Part shown: piece after piece, positions 35,480-44,256 of the stretch
Layout of the letters: the number at the start of each line of letters is the position of its first letter
How positions within the stretch are numbered: position 1 is the first letter of the stretch
Source of the DNA: Actinomycetota bacterium
GTDB lineage: Bacteria; Actinomycetota; Acidimicrobiia; Acidimicrobiales; Palsa-688
Length of the DNA stretch: 64,000 nt
Assembly (NCBI GenBank): GCA_021323695.1
Contig: JAJPKN010000020.1
Span: 62,001 to 126,000 of the forward strand
Direction of reading: 5' to 3'
Made by a program: the position numbers and the translations under genes
Notes under the pieces: generated by a model
Databases searched by the model: none
What the model saw: the letters and a program-made list of their open reading frames with translations, nothing else
Told to the model about the DNA's origin: nothing

Positions 35480-36747
35480 GCTCGAACAGGCCCAGGGTGG
35501 TGCTCCATGTCGACATGAACGCGTTCTTTGCCTCGGTAGAGGTGAAAGAGCGCCCTTGGCTGGCGGGCCGGCCGGTCTTGGTCGGGGGCACCGGCCGGCG
35601 GGGAGTGGTGGCTTCGGCCAGCTACGAGGCGAGGACGTGCGGTGCCCGCTCAGCCATGCCCATGGGCCAGGCGCGCCGCCTGTGCCCGCAGGCCGTGGTG
35701 CTGCCGGGCAACTTCGAGCTCTACCACAGCTACAGCCGGCGCCTGCACGAGGTCCTGGCCCGCTTCAGCCCCCTGGTGGAGGCAGTGGGGCTGGACGAGG
35801 CCTACTTGGACGTGAGCGGGGCCGGCGGGCTGTTCGGGCCACCCGAGGCGATGGCGGCATCGGTCCGCCAGCAGGTGAGGGCGGAGCTGGGCCTCGACTG
35901 CTCGGTCGGGGCGGGCCCGAACAAGCTGGTGGCCAAGCTGGCGTCGAAGGCGGCCAAGCCCCGGGCCTGCCGGGGCCGGCTCCTGGCGGGGCCAGGCATA
36001 GTCGTGGTCGCCGAGGCCGAGGTGCTCGACTTCCTGCGGCCGTTGCCAGTGGCGTCGTTGTGGGGGGTGGGCCCTGCCGGCGCTGCCCGCCTGGCCAGGT
36101 TGGGCGTGACCAGCGTGCGCCAGGTGGCCGCTCTCAGCCCCGGGGCCCTGGAGGCGGCCCTGGGCAGGGTAGCCGGGAAGCTCCTGCACGAGCTTGCCTG
36201 GGGGAGGGACCCCCGTCCTGTACAACCGGGCCGTCCGGCCAAGTCGGTAGGGCGCGAGGAGACCTACGCGTACGACCTCGTGAGCGCGGATGAGATGCGC
36301 CTCCGGGTGGCCCGCATGGCCGACGCCGTAGCCAGCCGGGTGAGGCGCAGCGGCCAAGCCTTCCGGACGGTGACCCTGAAGGTCCGCTACGCGGACTTCA
36401 CCACGGTCACTCGGAGCCACACCTTCCCGGCGCCCCAGGTGAGCGGCCCGGTGCTGGCTGGGCAAGCCGAGGCACTGCTGGGGGGGCTCGGCCCTGCCGG
36501 CGGCGTGCGCCTGCTGGGGGTGAGCGCCTCCGGCTTGGTGCCGGCTCAGGCCTGTCCTGGCCACCAGCTGGAGCTGGGCCTGGCGCTCCCGGGCCAGAGC
36601 AGGGCCGAGGCGGCCTGGGCGCGGGTGAGCGCGGCGGTGGACCAGGTACGGGCACGCTTCGGGGACGAGGCGGTTGCCCCCGGGTCGGCCTTGGCCCGGG
36701 CCGCACCCCGGACCGGGAAGGGCAGTGCGCCAGCTCGGGAGGGGTGA
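35476..36747 (+). CDS. dinB: DNA polymerase IV (Y-family)
   Basis: Translesion polymerase of 423 residues: LHVDMNAFFASVEVKERPWL (first metal Asp), VVASASYEARTCGARSAMPM, the second acidic pair in EAVGLDEAYLDVSG, HhH region, then the little-finger domain. No beta-clamp motif was clearly identified at the Arg/Ala-rich C-terminus. It is translationally coupled to the PIG-L gene (ATGA). No LexA box is visible upstream of the pair, so it is probably not under direct SOS control. Confidence 0.95.
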   Translation: MSSNRPRVVLHVDMNAFFASVEVKERPWLAGRPVLVGGTGRRGVVASASYEARTCGARSAMPMGQARRLCPQAVVLPGNFELYHSYSRRLHEVLARFSPLVEAVGLDEAYLDVSGAGGLFGPPEAMAASVRQQVRAELGLDCSVGAGPNKLVAKLASKAAKPRACRGRLLAGPGIVVVAEAEVLDFLRPLPVASLWGVGPAGAARLARLGVTSVRQVAALSPGALEAALGRVAGKLLHELAWGRDPRPVQPGRPAKSVGREETYAYDLVSADEMRLRVARMADAVASRVRRSGQAFRTVTLKVRYADFTTVTRSHTFPAPQVSGPVLAGQAEALLGGLGPAGGVRLLGVSASGLVPAQACPGHQLELGLALPGQSRAEAAWARVSAAVDQVRARFGDEAVAPGSALARAAPRTGKGSAPAREG

Positions 36748-37126
36748 CTGCGCCGGTGGCGGCTCGCCCGCCGGGTGGGTGTACCCCAGGTCGGGAGGGG
36801 TGACTTGACGGGCGGGCTCAGGTTGCTTAGCCTCCGGGCTGGTCGGTCTGATCCGGCCGTTTCGGTCTGATCCGGGTAATCTAGAGGAGCTGCACACAAG
36901 GGGTGCTATGGGCTCTAGGGGTGGCAAGGGGCGCCGATGAGGTCCTCGGGAGGCTGGCCACGTGGGCTTACCGCACCGCGGCTTGCCTCCCTGTTACCGG
37001 CCGGGCCTCAGGCCCTCCCACCCGCAGCACCTCGTCCATCTGGAGGCAGAAGGCCACCGGCCCGAGAGGGCTGAGCGCCTAGGCCCCCCTGCGGGCCAGT
37101 AAGCAAAGATAGGAGCAGGTACGAAC
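36748..37126 (+). promoter_or_regulatory. Promoter and leader of the oligosaccharide transport locus
   Basis: A 379-base region without a convincing gene. A promoter-like pair TTGACG (36805-36810) and TAGCCT (36828-36833) has a 17-base spacer. Just downstream the sequence TCGGTCTGATCCGG is repeated exactly at 36843-36856 and 36862-36875, about two helical turns apart and near the expected transcription start, which suits a repressor operator. The leader of about 250 bases then holds a possible ten-codon reading frame (36908-36940, MGSRGGKGRR) and GC-rich inverted segments before the ribosome site AGGAGC at 37111. Confidence 0.55.
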
Positions 37127-38875
37127 ATGGTGAAAAGCATGAGATCGGCAGTGGTCCGGTCGGTAACCGTTTTCACAGCGGCTGCCCTGGCCGTCCCGCT
37201 GCTGAGCTTCACACCGGCTGGGGCGTCCAAGACCCCCTCGGACACCACCTTCCCACGCAACGAGACGCTGTACACGAGCGGCACCTTGTGGGGCTCACCG
37301 GGCAACTTCAACCCGCTGGACGCGGGCGCCCGGGACACGGGCACCATGGGGTTGCTCTACGAACCGTTGTTCCTCTATGACCCGATCCACGGCAAGTACA
37401 TCCCCTGGCTTGCCACCAGCGGGTCGTGGAGCGGCAGCAACTACACGATCCACGTGCGCAACGGCGTCAAGTGGAGCGACGGCTCGGCGCTCACCGGTGC
37501 CGACGTGGCGTACACCATCAACCTGGCCAAGACCAACCCGGCTGTCCCCTGGAGCAACCTGGTCCAGGTAGGGCTCAAGGGGGCGACGGCGGCCGGCAAC
37601 ACGGTCACGGTGCACTTCTCGAGCCCGCCGCCCTACACCGCCTGGCAGAACTTCTTGTGGAACCAGCCGGTGCTCCCGGCCGCCGTGTGGTCCAAGATGT
37701 CTGCCACTGACCAGGTGAGCGGCACCAACCAGGCCCCGGTGAGCAGCGGGCCCATGGTGCTCGTGCCCGGCCAGACCTGGAGCAGCAGCACCCAGCAGAC
37801 CTGCTACCAGGACAACCCCAACTGGTGGGGCACCAGCCAGCTCGGGCTCAGCTTCCACTTCAAGTACCTCTGCGACGTGGTCAACTGGTCGAACAACATC
37901 GGCCTGACTGCTTTCCTGCAGGGCAACTACGACTGGAGCAACAACTTCCTCCCGGGCATCAACGTGCTCATGAAGGTCGGTGGCTACAAGCAGATCAAGA
38001 CCTACTACCCGACCGTGCCCTACATGCTGTCGGCCAATACCGCGTGGCTCGAGATGAACACGCAAAAGGCCCCCATGAACAACGTCTGGTTCCGCAAGGC
38101 CGTGGCCGAGGCGATCAACCCCTCGGGCATCACCCAGGGTGTCTACGCCGGCATAGTGCAGGCAGCCAACCCGGTCGGCCTGCTGCCCAACCTGAGCTCG
38201 TGGGTGGACCAGAGCGTGGTGGCCAAGTACGGCTTCAGCTACAACCCGGCCCAGGCCAAGGCTGACCTGGCCAAGTCGGGCTACAAGGGCCAGAGCCTGA
38301 CCATCGCGGTGCCCAACGGCTGGACGGACTGGATGGCCGCCATCCAGGTGATCGCGGCCGACCTCGACTCCATCGGCATCAAGGTGCACCCCGTGTACCC
38401 GAGGGTCGGTGGGGTCATCCCGCTCACCGGCATGGGCAACTCCTCGAGCTACACCGCCTTCGACATGATCATCGACAACAACGCCGGCCCCGACTCCACT
38501 CCGTGGAGCTACTTCAACCGGATCTATGCCCTGCCCATAGGTGGTAAGAGCAACGAGGAAGCCGCCGGCCTCAACCTCGAGCGCTTCAGCGACCCGACCG
38601 CCTTCAACCTGGTCAAGAAGGCGGCCGTCACCCCGCTGTCCAACACGGCGGCGCTGAAGAGCATCTACAGCCAGATCGAGGCCCGCTTCCTCCAGGACCT
38701 GCCGGAGATCCCGCTGTGGTACAACGGCGCTTGGTTCCAGGGCAACACCACCTACTGGAAGGACTACCCGTCGGCCAGCAACCCCAACGACCAGTACACG
38801 CCAGTCATGTGGGGAGGCTGGCTGGGGGCCATGACCACGGTCTACGCCCTGGCCCAGCTCCGGCCCGCGGCCTAG
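37127..38875 (+). CDS. Family 5 (peptide/oligosaccharide) ABC substrate-binding protein 1
   Basis: The 582-residue secreted binding protein has a Sec signal peptide (basic start, hydrophobic FTAAALAVPLLSF, ending near PAGASKT). No lipobox cysteine is seen. NPLDAGARDTGTMGLLYEPL and VKWSDGSALTGADVAYTINL are family 5 blocks. Members usually bind oligopeptides, but a subgroup binds cello- or manno-oligosaccharides; the GH130 and GH5-like neighbours favour sugars. Codons are strongly biased to C-ending forms, suggesting high expression. A strong hairpin separates it from the permease genes. Confidence 0.88.
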   Translation: MVKSMRSAVVRSVTVFTAAALAVPLLSFTPAGASKTPSDTTFPRNETLYTSGTLWGSPGNFNPLDAGARDTGTMGLLYEPLFLYDPIHGKYIPWLATSGSWSGSNYTIHVRNGVKWSDGSALTGADVAYTINLAKTNPAVPWSNLVQVGLKGATAAGNTVTVHFSSPPPYTAWQNFLWNQPVLPAAVWSKMSATDQVSGTNQAPVSSGPMVLVPGQTWSSSTQQTCYQDNPNWWGTSQLGLSFHFKYLCDVVNWSNNIGLTAFLQGNYDWSNNFLPGINVLMKVGGYKQIKTYYPTVPYMLSANTAWLEMNTQKAPMNNVWFRKAVAEAINPSGITQGVYAGIVQAANPVGLLPNLSSWVDQSVVAKYGFSYNPAQAKADLAKSGYKGQSLTIAVPNGWTDWMAAIQVIAADLDSIGIKVHPVYPRVGGVIPLTGMGNSSSYTAFDMIIDNNAGPDSTPWSYFNRIYALPIGGKSNEEAAGLNLERFSDPTAFNLVKKAAVTPLSNTAALKSIYSQIEARFLQDLPEIPLWYNGAWFQGNTTYWKDYPSASNPNDQYTPVMWGGWLGAMTTVYALAQLRPAA

Positions 38876-38906
38876 GCCAACCCTAGGTAGCTAGTTAGTT
38901 CGTTAG

Positions 38907-38956
38907 AGCACCGAGCGGGCCCACCGTCCTAGACTGGGAACGGTGGGCCCGGTGCT
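38907..38956 (+). terminator. Strong hairpin between binding-protein and permease genes
   Basis: The left arm AGCACCGAGCGGGCCCACCGT (38907-38927, 21 bases with a three-base bulge; core GGGCCCACCGT) pairs with ACGGTGGGCCCGGTGCT (38940-38956), then TTTAA. Pairing is otherwise perfect. Known: in many binding-protein operons such a hairpin lets the binding protein be made in excess by partial termination or by protecting the upstream mRNA. The same role is inferred here. Confidence 0.8.
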
Positions 38957-39026
38957 TTAAGCCCGGCCCGCAGAGGTCGGGAGCCGCCTGGACGAGTTGT
39001 CAGCAGCGTCGAGCAGGGGAGGTCAG

Positions 39027-40031
39027 TTGAGGCGCTACTTCGCCAGGAAAATAGGCATTTACATAGTGGCGTTCTGGTTCGCCGGCACGGTCGATTTCCT
39101 GGTCCCGCGCCTGATGCCTGGTGACCCGGTCCAGAGCTACCTCAGCAACTTCATCGGGGCGAACACGACCGTCACCCAGTACCGGGCGATGTACAGCGCG
39201 TTCGCCAAGGCGTTCGGCCTGAACGTGCCCTTGTGGGACCAGTACTGGCATTTCTGGGACGGCGTGCTGCACGGGCATATGGGGATCAGCATCTCCCAGT
39301 CGAGCCTGCCGGTGACCAGCGTGATCCGGGGAGCCGCCATCTACTCACTGATCCTGTTGGTGCCCGCCATAGTGCTGGCCTATGTCCTGGGCAACCGCAT
39401 CGGGGCGATGGCCGCCCGGCGCAAGGTGCTGGACAACACCGTGCTCCCCATCGGCTACCTTTTCCAAGCTTCGCCTTACCCCTGGCTGGCGTTGGCCGTG
39501 GCCTTCTACTTGGGAGCGGTGGCGCACTGGTTCCCCATTGGCAGCGGCTACGCCCAGAACCTGCTGCCCAGCTGGACCAACTGGCATTTCATAGTGAGCG
39601 TCATGTACCACTGGTTCTTGCCGTTCCTCACCGTGTTCCTGGTCAGCTTCGGGGGCTGGGCCATCGGTATGCGCAGCCTGGTCATCTACGAGCTGGAGAC
39701 CGACTACGCCCGCTACCTGAGGGCACTCGGCGCGTCCCAACGACTGGTGCGGCGCTACGCCTACCGCAACGCCGCCCTCCCTCAGCTGTCCGGCCTGGCC
39801 ATCCAGCTCGGGACGGTCATCGGGGGCAACGTAGTGGCGGAGGTCGTGTTCCAGTACCCGGGCCTGGGGCACCTCATCTTGCAGGCGGCTGACAGCCAGG
39901 ACTATTTCCTGCTCATGGGCATCTTCTTGTTCATAATCATCGGGGTCCTGGTGGCCAACTTCGTGATCGACATCGCCTACGTCATGATCGACCCGAGGAC
40001 CCGCCTGGCCATGCAAGGAGCACAGGCATGA
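39027..40031 (+). CDS. ABC transporter permease, DppB/OppB-type
   Basis: Integral membrane permease with about six hydrophobic segments and the cytoplasmic coupling loop ARYLRALGASQRLVRRYAYR. TTG 39027 is chosen because GGGGAGG lies four bases upstream; an earlier TTG at 38997 would add ten residues without a good ribosome site. It gives 334 residues, typical for DppB. The stop overlaps the next permease start (ATGA). Confidence 0.92.
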   Translation: MRRYFARKIGIYIVAFWFAGTVDFLVPRLMPGDPVQSYLSNFIGANTTVTQYRAMYSAFAKAFGLNVPLWDQYWHFWDGVLHGHMGISISQSSLPVTSVIRGAAIYSLILLVPAIVLAYVLGNRIGAMAARRKVLDNTVLPIGYLFQASPYPWLALAVAFYLGAVAHWFPIGSGYAQNLLPSWTNWHFIVSVMYHWFLPFLTVFLVSFGGWAIGMRSLVIYELETDYARYLRALGASQRLVRRYAYRNAALPQLSGLAIQLGTVIGGNVVAEVVFQYPGLGHLILQAADSQDYFLLMGIFLFIIIGVLVANFVIDIAYVMIDPRTRLAMQGAQA

Positions 40032-41146
40032 GCGCCAACCCCGGCCCCGCCCGTGCCGCCGGGAGCAGCACCCCGGCCCCGGTGGCGACCGGTTCCCCGG
40101 GTGAGGAGCTGGACGAGCTGCCCAGCGCGGCCCCGGCCCCGCAGGGGCCTGGTGAGCGGCTGGAAAAGGGTGCACTGGCCGGGGCACAGGCGGCACCGGT
40201 AGCCCCTACGCCGACCCTGGCTGCGGGGGCGCCAGCGGTGCGGCTCGGGCGCCAGCGCTGGGAGTTCCTGCACTACGCCCTGCGCAACCGCAAGCTCGTC
40301 TTCGGCTTTTCCGTCGAGCTGGTGTTCGTCCTGGCGGCCATCTTCGGCCCCCTGGCCGCCCCCTACAGCTCTGCGGGGGACTCGTCGTCCGCCGGCGTCC
40401 CGCTGAAGGACCAGTGCGCAGCCTTCTTCTGCGCCTCCGGGATGACCACCCACCCCTCGGCCCACCACCTCCTCGGGATGACCTACTTCGGTGGGGACGT
40501 GCTGTCCATAATGCTGTACTCGCTGAGGGAGACCTACCTGGTCGGCTTCCTGGGGGCGCTGTTCGCCGGCATCATCGGCCTGGCCCTGGGGTTCACCGCC
40601 GGCTGGCGGGGCGGTTGGCTCGACGACATCTTGCAGTTGTTCACCAATGTCGTGATCACCATGCCGGCCCTGGTGCTGCTGATCGTCATCGGTGCCTACG
40701 TGAAGATCCACTCCCCCCTGTTCGAGGGGATATTCATAGGGGCGACCAGCTGGCCGTGGGTAGCCAGGGCCGTACGGGCGCAAACCTTCACGCTGCGTGA
40801 GCGGGACTTCGTGGACCTGGCCCGGTTGTCGGGCAAGGGGGGCGTGAGCATCGTGCTCAAGGACATCGCCCCCAACATGGCTTCGTACCTGTTCTTGGTG
40901 TTCATCTTGCTGTTCTCCAGCTCCATGCTGCTGTCGGTCAGCTACGACTTCTTGGGCCTCGGCCCCACCAACGTCGTCTCCCTGGGGGACATGATGAACA
41001 GCGCCATGTTGTGGTCGGCTCTCAACCTGAAGGCTTGGTGGTGGTTCATACCGCCCGGGGCGGCCATGGCCCTGATAGTGTTCGGCCTGCTCATCTCCAA
41101 CATAGGCCTGGACGAGGTCTTCAACCCGAAGCTGAGGGAGTCGTGA
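40028..41146 (+). CDS. ABC transporter permease, DppC/OppC-type
   Basis: The 372-residue partner permease has a Pro/Ala-rich cytoplasmic N-terminal extension of about 75 residues, longer than usual, then the OppC-type domain (LVFGFSVELVFVLAAIFGPL) and the coupling loop DFVDLARLSGKGGVSIVLKD. A short Cys-containing external loop (KDQCAAFFCAS) follows the first membrane segment. Overlaps genes on both sides (ATGA and GTGA), indicating one operon. Confidence 0.92.
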   Translation: MSANPGPARAAGSSTPAPVATGSPGEELDELPSAAPAPQGPGERLEKGALAGAQAAPVAPTPTLAAGAPAVRLGRQRWEFLHYALRNRKLVFGFSVELVFVLAAIFGPLAAPYSSAGDSSSAGVPLKDQCAAFFCASGMTTHPSAHHLLGMTYFGGDVLSIMLYSLRETYLVGFLGALFAGIIGLALGFTAGWRGGWLDDILQLFTNVVITMPALVLLIVIGAYVKIHSPLFEGIFIGATSWPWVARAVRAQTFTLRERDFVDLARLSGKGGVSIVLKDIAPNMASYLFLVFILLFSSSMLLSVSYDFLGLGPTNVVSLGDMMNSAMLWSALNLKAWWWFIPPGAAMALIVFGLLISNIGLDEVFNPKLRES

Positions 41147-42162
41147 GCCTCAAGGTCGACAACCTGAGGATCACCTACCGCACCCTGCGGGGGGACGTGA
41201 AGGCGGTGGACGGGGTCAGCTTCTCGGTCTCCGATGGCGAGATCATGGGCCTGGCCGGCGAGTCGGGGTGCGGGAAGTCCACCCTGGGCAACAGCCTGGT
41301 GTTCCTGGAGGGCCGCATGCGCCACCTGGGTGGCCGAGCCGAGCTGGACGGCCGCGAGCTGCCCATCGCCGACACCCGGGCCATGAACGAGTACCGGATG
41401 CGCCAAGTCTCGCTCATCCCCCAGTACGCCATGAGCGCCCTCAACCCGACCCGCAAGTTCGGCAAGATGGCGGCCGAGCTGCTGAAGAGCCGCGGGGTGC
41501 GCTTCGCCACCGTGGAAGAGGAGCTCAGGCGCCGCCTGGGCCTGGTGGGCCTGGCCGACAACGTGCTCAACCTGTACCCCTTCGAGCTGTCGGGCGGGAT
41601 GCGCCAGCGGGCCACCATGGTCCTGTCCACCATCCTCAACCCCTCCCTGCTCATCGCCGACGAGGTCACCTCCGCCCTGGACGTGTCCACCCAGCGGGCG
41701 GTGGGTGAGATGCTCATGGAGTTCCGCGAACGGGGCTTTGTCAAGAGCATGATCGTGATCACCCACGACATGTCCATCCTGGCCCAGATAGCCGACAGCA
41801 TCCTCGTCATGTACGCCGGGAAATTGGCCGAGAAGGCCGGTTCCGACACGGTGGTCAACAACCCGCTCCACCCTTATACCCAGTTGCTGCTGGCTTCGCT
41901 GCCCGAGGTGGGGGTGCGTTACGACACCTCGGCTCTGGTCGGCATACCTGGCCGCCCGCCCTCGCTCCTGCACCCGCCGGCCGGCTGCCGGTTCAGGGCG
42001 CGCTGCCCGTTCGCCTTCGAAAAGTGCACAGAAGACCCACCGTTCATGGAACTGCAGCCGGGCCACCAGGTCGCCTGCTGGAAGGCCATGAAGGACGCGG
42101 GCTTGGACATCGGCCCGGCCGTGCCCCCGGCCGCTGCCGTCGGCGAGGAGGCCAGCCGATGA
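41143..42162 (+). CDS. ABC transporter ATPase, DppD/OppD-type
   Basis: The 339-residue ATPase has Walker A GESGCGKSTLG, Q-loop, the ABC signature LSGGMRQRATM, Walker B LLIADEVTSALD and H-loop VITHDMS. The C-terminal oligopeptide-transporter extension with GCRFRARCPFAFEKC carries the cysteines typical of OppD/DppD. GTG 41143 overlaps the upstream permease stop. Confidence 0.93.
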   Translation: MSLKVDNLRITYRTLRGDVKAVDGVSFSVSDGEIMGLAGESGCGKSTLGNSLVFLEGRMRHLGGRAELDGRELPIADTRAMNEYRMRQVSLIPQYAMSALNPTRKFGKMAAELLKSRGVRFATVEEELRRRLGLVGLADNVLNLYPFELSGGMRQRATMVLSTILNPSLLIADEVTSALDVSTQRAVGEMLMEFRERGFVKSMIVITHDMSILAQIADSILVMYAGKLAEKAGSDTVVNNPLHPYTQLLLASLPEVGVRYDTSALVGIPGRPPSLLHPPAGCRFRARCPFAFEKCTEDPPFMELQPGHQVACWKAMKDAGLDIGPAVPPAAAVGEEASR

Positions 42163-43244
42163 GCATGCTCGAGATAGACAAGGTCTCCAAGCTGTACAAG
42201 TCGGGCACTTTCGGCGGTGGCCTCAAGGCGGCCCTGCGGCAGGTGAGCTTCAACATCGAACGGGGCGAGGTCGTCTCGCTCATCGGTGAGAGCGGCAGCG
42301 GGAAGTCCACCTTGGGGAAGATCATCCTGCGGCTGGTCCCGCCCTCAGCCGGCTGCGTTCGCTTCGAAGGGGCGGACATCACCCAGATGAAGGGGCGTGC
42401 CTTGCACGAGTACTACCGCTACGTGCAGGGGGTGTTCCAAGACCCCTTCAGCTCGTACAACCCCCTCTACAAGGTTGACCGGGTCTTCGACATGGTCCAC
42501 CAAGAGTTCTTCCCTCACCTGTCGGGCGACGAGTGGGCAGCCAGGGTCGGCTCCGCCCTGGAGGCGGTCACGCTCAACCCCGGGGACGTCTTCAACAAGT
42601 TCCCGCACCAGCTTTCCGGTGGCCAGCAGCAACGGGTCCTCGTGGCTCGTGCCCTCCTGCTGGACGTGAAGCTGCTGATAGCCGACGAGATCATCTCGAT
42701 GCTGGACGCCTCCACCCGGGTGGACGTGCTCAACATGCTGGTCGGCTTGAAAAAGAGGGGCCTTGGGATCCTTTTCATCACCCACGACCTGTCCTTGGGC
42801 AACTACATAAGCGACCGGACGGTGATCCTGCGCAACGGCACCATTGCCGAGATGGGCCTGACGCCGCTCGTTTTCGGCAACCCCAGGCACTCCTACACGG
42901 TCAGCCTGCTCAAGGCCGTGCCCCAGCTGCACAAGAAGTGGGAGGACATCGACATCGACGAGCTGTTGGCGGCCGAGCTCGACCGTGAAGCACCGGCACT
43001 GGCCCCGCGAGGCCCCGAGAGCCGGAGGTACTCCAAGAGCTCCCTGGCCCCGGCGCGCCAGGCCAGGGCCAAGGACATCCTGCCGCAGGGCGAGCAGGGG
43101 CCTCGGCCGAGCCTCATGGACTTGCCCGGCGCGCCCTGGCAGCGCAAGATGAGCTCGCCCCGCTTGGCCAAGTTGCTCCTGAGCCAGCCCCCCCCGGAGC
43201 TGGTGGAGGTCGAGGAGGGCCACTTCGTGGCCGTCGAGGGCTGA
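42159..43244 (+). CDS. ABC transporter ATPase, DppF/OppF-type
   Basis: The 361-residue second ATPase has Walker [13 protein letters not shown], signature [15 protein letters not shown], Walker [14 protein letters not shown] and FITHDLS. Where most homologues have Asp-Glu-Pro-Thr-Ser, this reads DEIISM, keeping the catalytic Glu. The C-terminal part (about 280-361) is variable and lacks the usual Cys-rich OppF tail. ATG 42159 overlaps the previous stop. GH130 follows after 11 bases. Confidence 0.92.
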   Translation: MSMLEIDKVSKLYKSGTFGGGLKAALRQVSFNIERGEVVSLIGESGSGKSTLGKIILRLVPPSAGCVRFEGADITQMKGRALHEYYRYVQGVFQDPFSSYNPLYKVDRVFDMVHQEFFPHLSGDEWAARVGSALEAVTLNPGDVFNKFPHQLSGGQQQRVLVARALLLDVKLLIADEIISMLDASTRVDVLNMLVGLKKRGLGILFITHDLSLGNYISDRTVILRNGTIAEMGLTPLVFGNPRHSYTVSLLKAVPQLHKKWEDIDIDELLAAELDREAPALAPRGPESRRYSKSSLAPARQARAKDILPQGEQGPRPSLMDLPGAPWQRKMSSPRLAKLLLSQPPPELVEVEEGHFVAVEG

Positions 43245-43255
43245 CCGGGGCCGGC

Positions 43256-44245
43256 ATGCCAGAGCTCAAGGTGCTCGGGCAGGAGCCCCTGCCCAACATC
43301 CCCTGGGAAGACCGCCCGAATGGTTCGGACGGCCCGCTGTGGCGCTATTCGGCCAACCCGGTGGTGCCCAGGGACCTCCTCCCCACCTCCAACAGCATCT
43401 TCAACAGTGCCGTGGTCCCCTTCGAGGGCCGTTTTGCCGGGGTGTTCCGCTGCGACGACTGGACGAGGCGCATGGAGCTGCACGCCGGGTTCTCCGACGA
43501 CGGGATCTCCTGGCAGCTGGAGCCCCGGCCGCTCGAGTTCTCTTGCCCCGACCCTGAGGTGGGCCGGTTCGTGTACGGTTACGACCCTCGGGTGGCCAAG
43601 ATCGAGGGCCGTTACTACGTCACTTGGTGCAACTGGTACCACGGCCCGACCATAGGCGTGGGCTGGACGGACGACTTCCGGACCTTCCACCAGGAAGAGA
43701 ACGCGTTCTTGCCCTACAACCGCAACGGCGTCCTTTTCCCCCGGAAGTTGAACGGCCGCTTCGCCATGCTGTCCCGGCCATCGGACAATGGCCACACCCC
43801 CTTTGGGGACATCTTCTACAGCGAGAGCCCGGACCTCACCCACTGGGGCAAGCACCGCCACGTGATGGGGCCGGTAGCCAACAGCTGGCAGTCGACCAAG
43901 GTGGGGGGCGGCCCGGTCCCGGTCGAGACCTCCGAAGGGTGGTTGCTCATTTACCACGGCGTGCTCACTTCGTGCAATGGCTTCGTCTACAGCGCCGGGG
44001 TGGCCTTGCTCGACTTGGACCAGCCGTGGAAAGTGGTGGCGCGCTCGGCCCCCTACGTCCTTTCTCCCCAGGCAACCTACGAGTGCGTCGGCGACGTGCC
44101 CAACGTCGTCTTCCCCTGCGCGCTGCTCTGCGACGGGCCGAGCGGGAGGCTGGCCATCTACTACGGCGCAGCAGACACGGTGACCGGCCTCGCCTTCGCC
44201 TACGCGGCCGACCTCGTCGATTTTGCCAAGCGGCACAGCCTGTAA
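43256..44245 (+). CDS. GH130 family glycoside phosphorylase (beta-mannoside phosphorylase-like)
   Basis: The 329-residue five-bladed propeller enzyme has GH130 blocks: [19 protein letters not shown], the catalytic aspartate in [59 protein letters not shown] and [13 protein letters not shown]. Known GH130 enzymes phosphorolyse beta-1,4-mannosyl-glucose, manno-oligosaccharides or Man-beta-1,4-GlcNAc, giving mannose 1-phosphate. No signal peptide: it acts inside the cell on imported sugars. Exact chain specificity cannot be read. Confidence 0.87.
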   Translation: MPELKVLGQEPLPNIPWEDRPNGSDGPLWRYSANPVVPRDLLPTSNSIFNSAVVPFEGRFAGVFRCDDWTRRMELHAGFSDDGISWQLEPRPLEFSCPDPEVGRFVYGYDPRVAKIEGRYYVTWCNWYHGPTIGVGWTDDFRTFHQEENAFLPYNRNGVLFPRKLNGRFAMLSRPSDNGHTPFGDIFYSESPDLTHWGKHRHVMGPVANSWQSTKVGGGPVPVETSEGWLLIYHGVLTSCNGFVYSAGVALLDLDQPWKVVARSAPYVLSPQATYECVGDVPNVVFPCALLCDGPSGRLAIYYGAADTVTGLAFAYAADLVDFAKRHSL

Positions 44246-44256
44246 ACTGGCCCGGT

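Noticed and set aside
34760-36747. SOS control of dinB
   Set aside because: No CGAAC-N4-GTT sequence was found upstream of the PIG-L/dinB pair, in contrast to recA and lexA.
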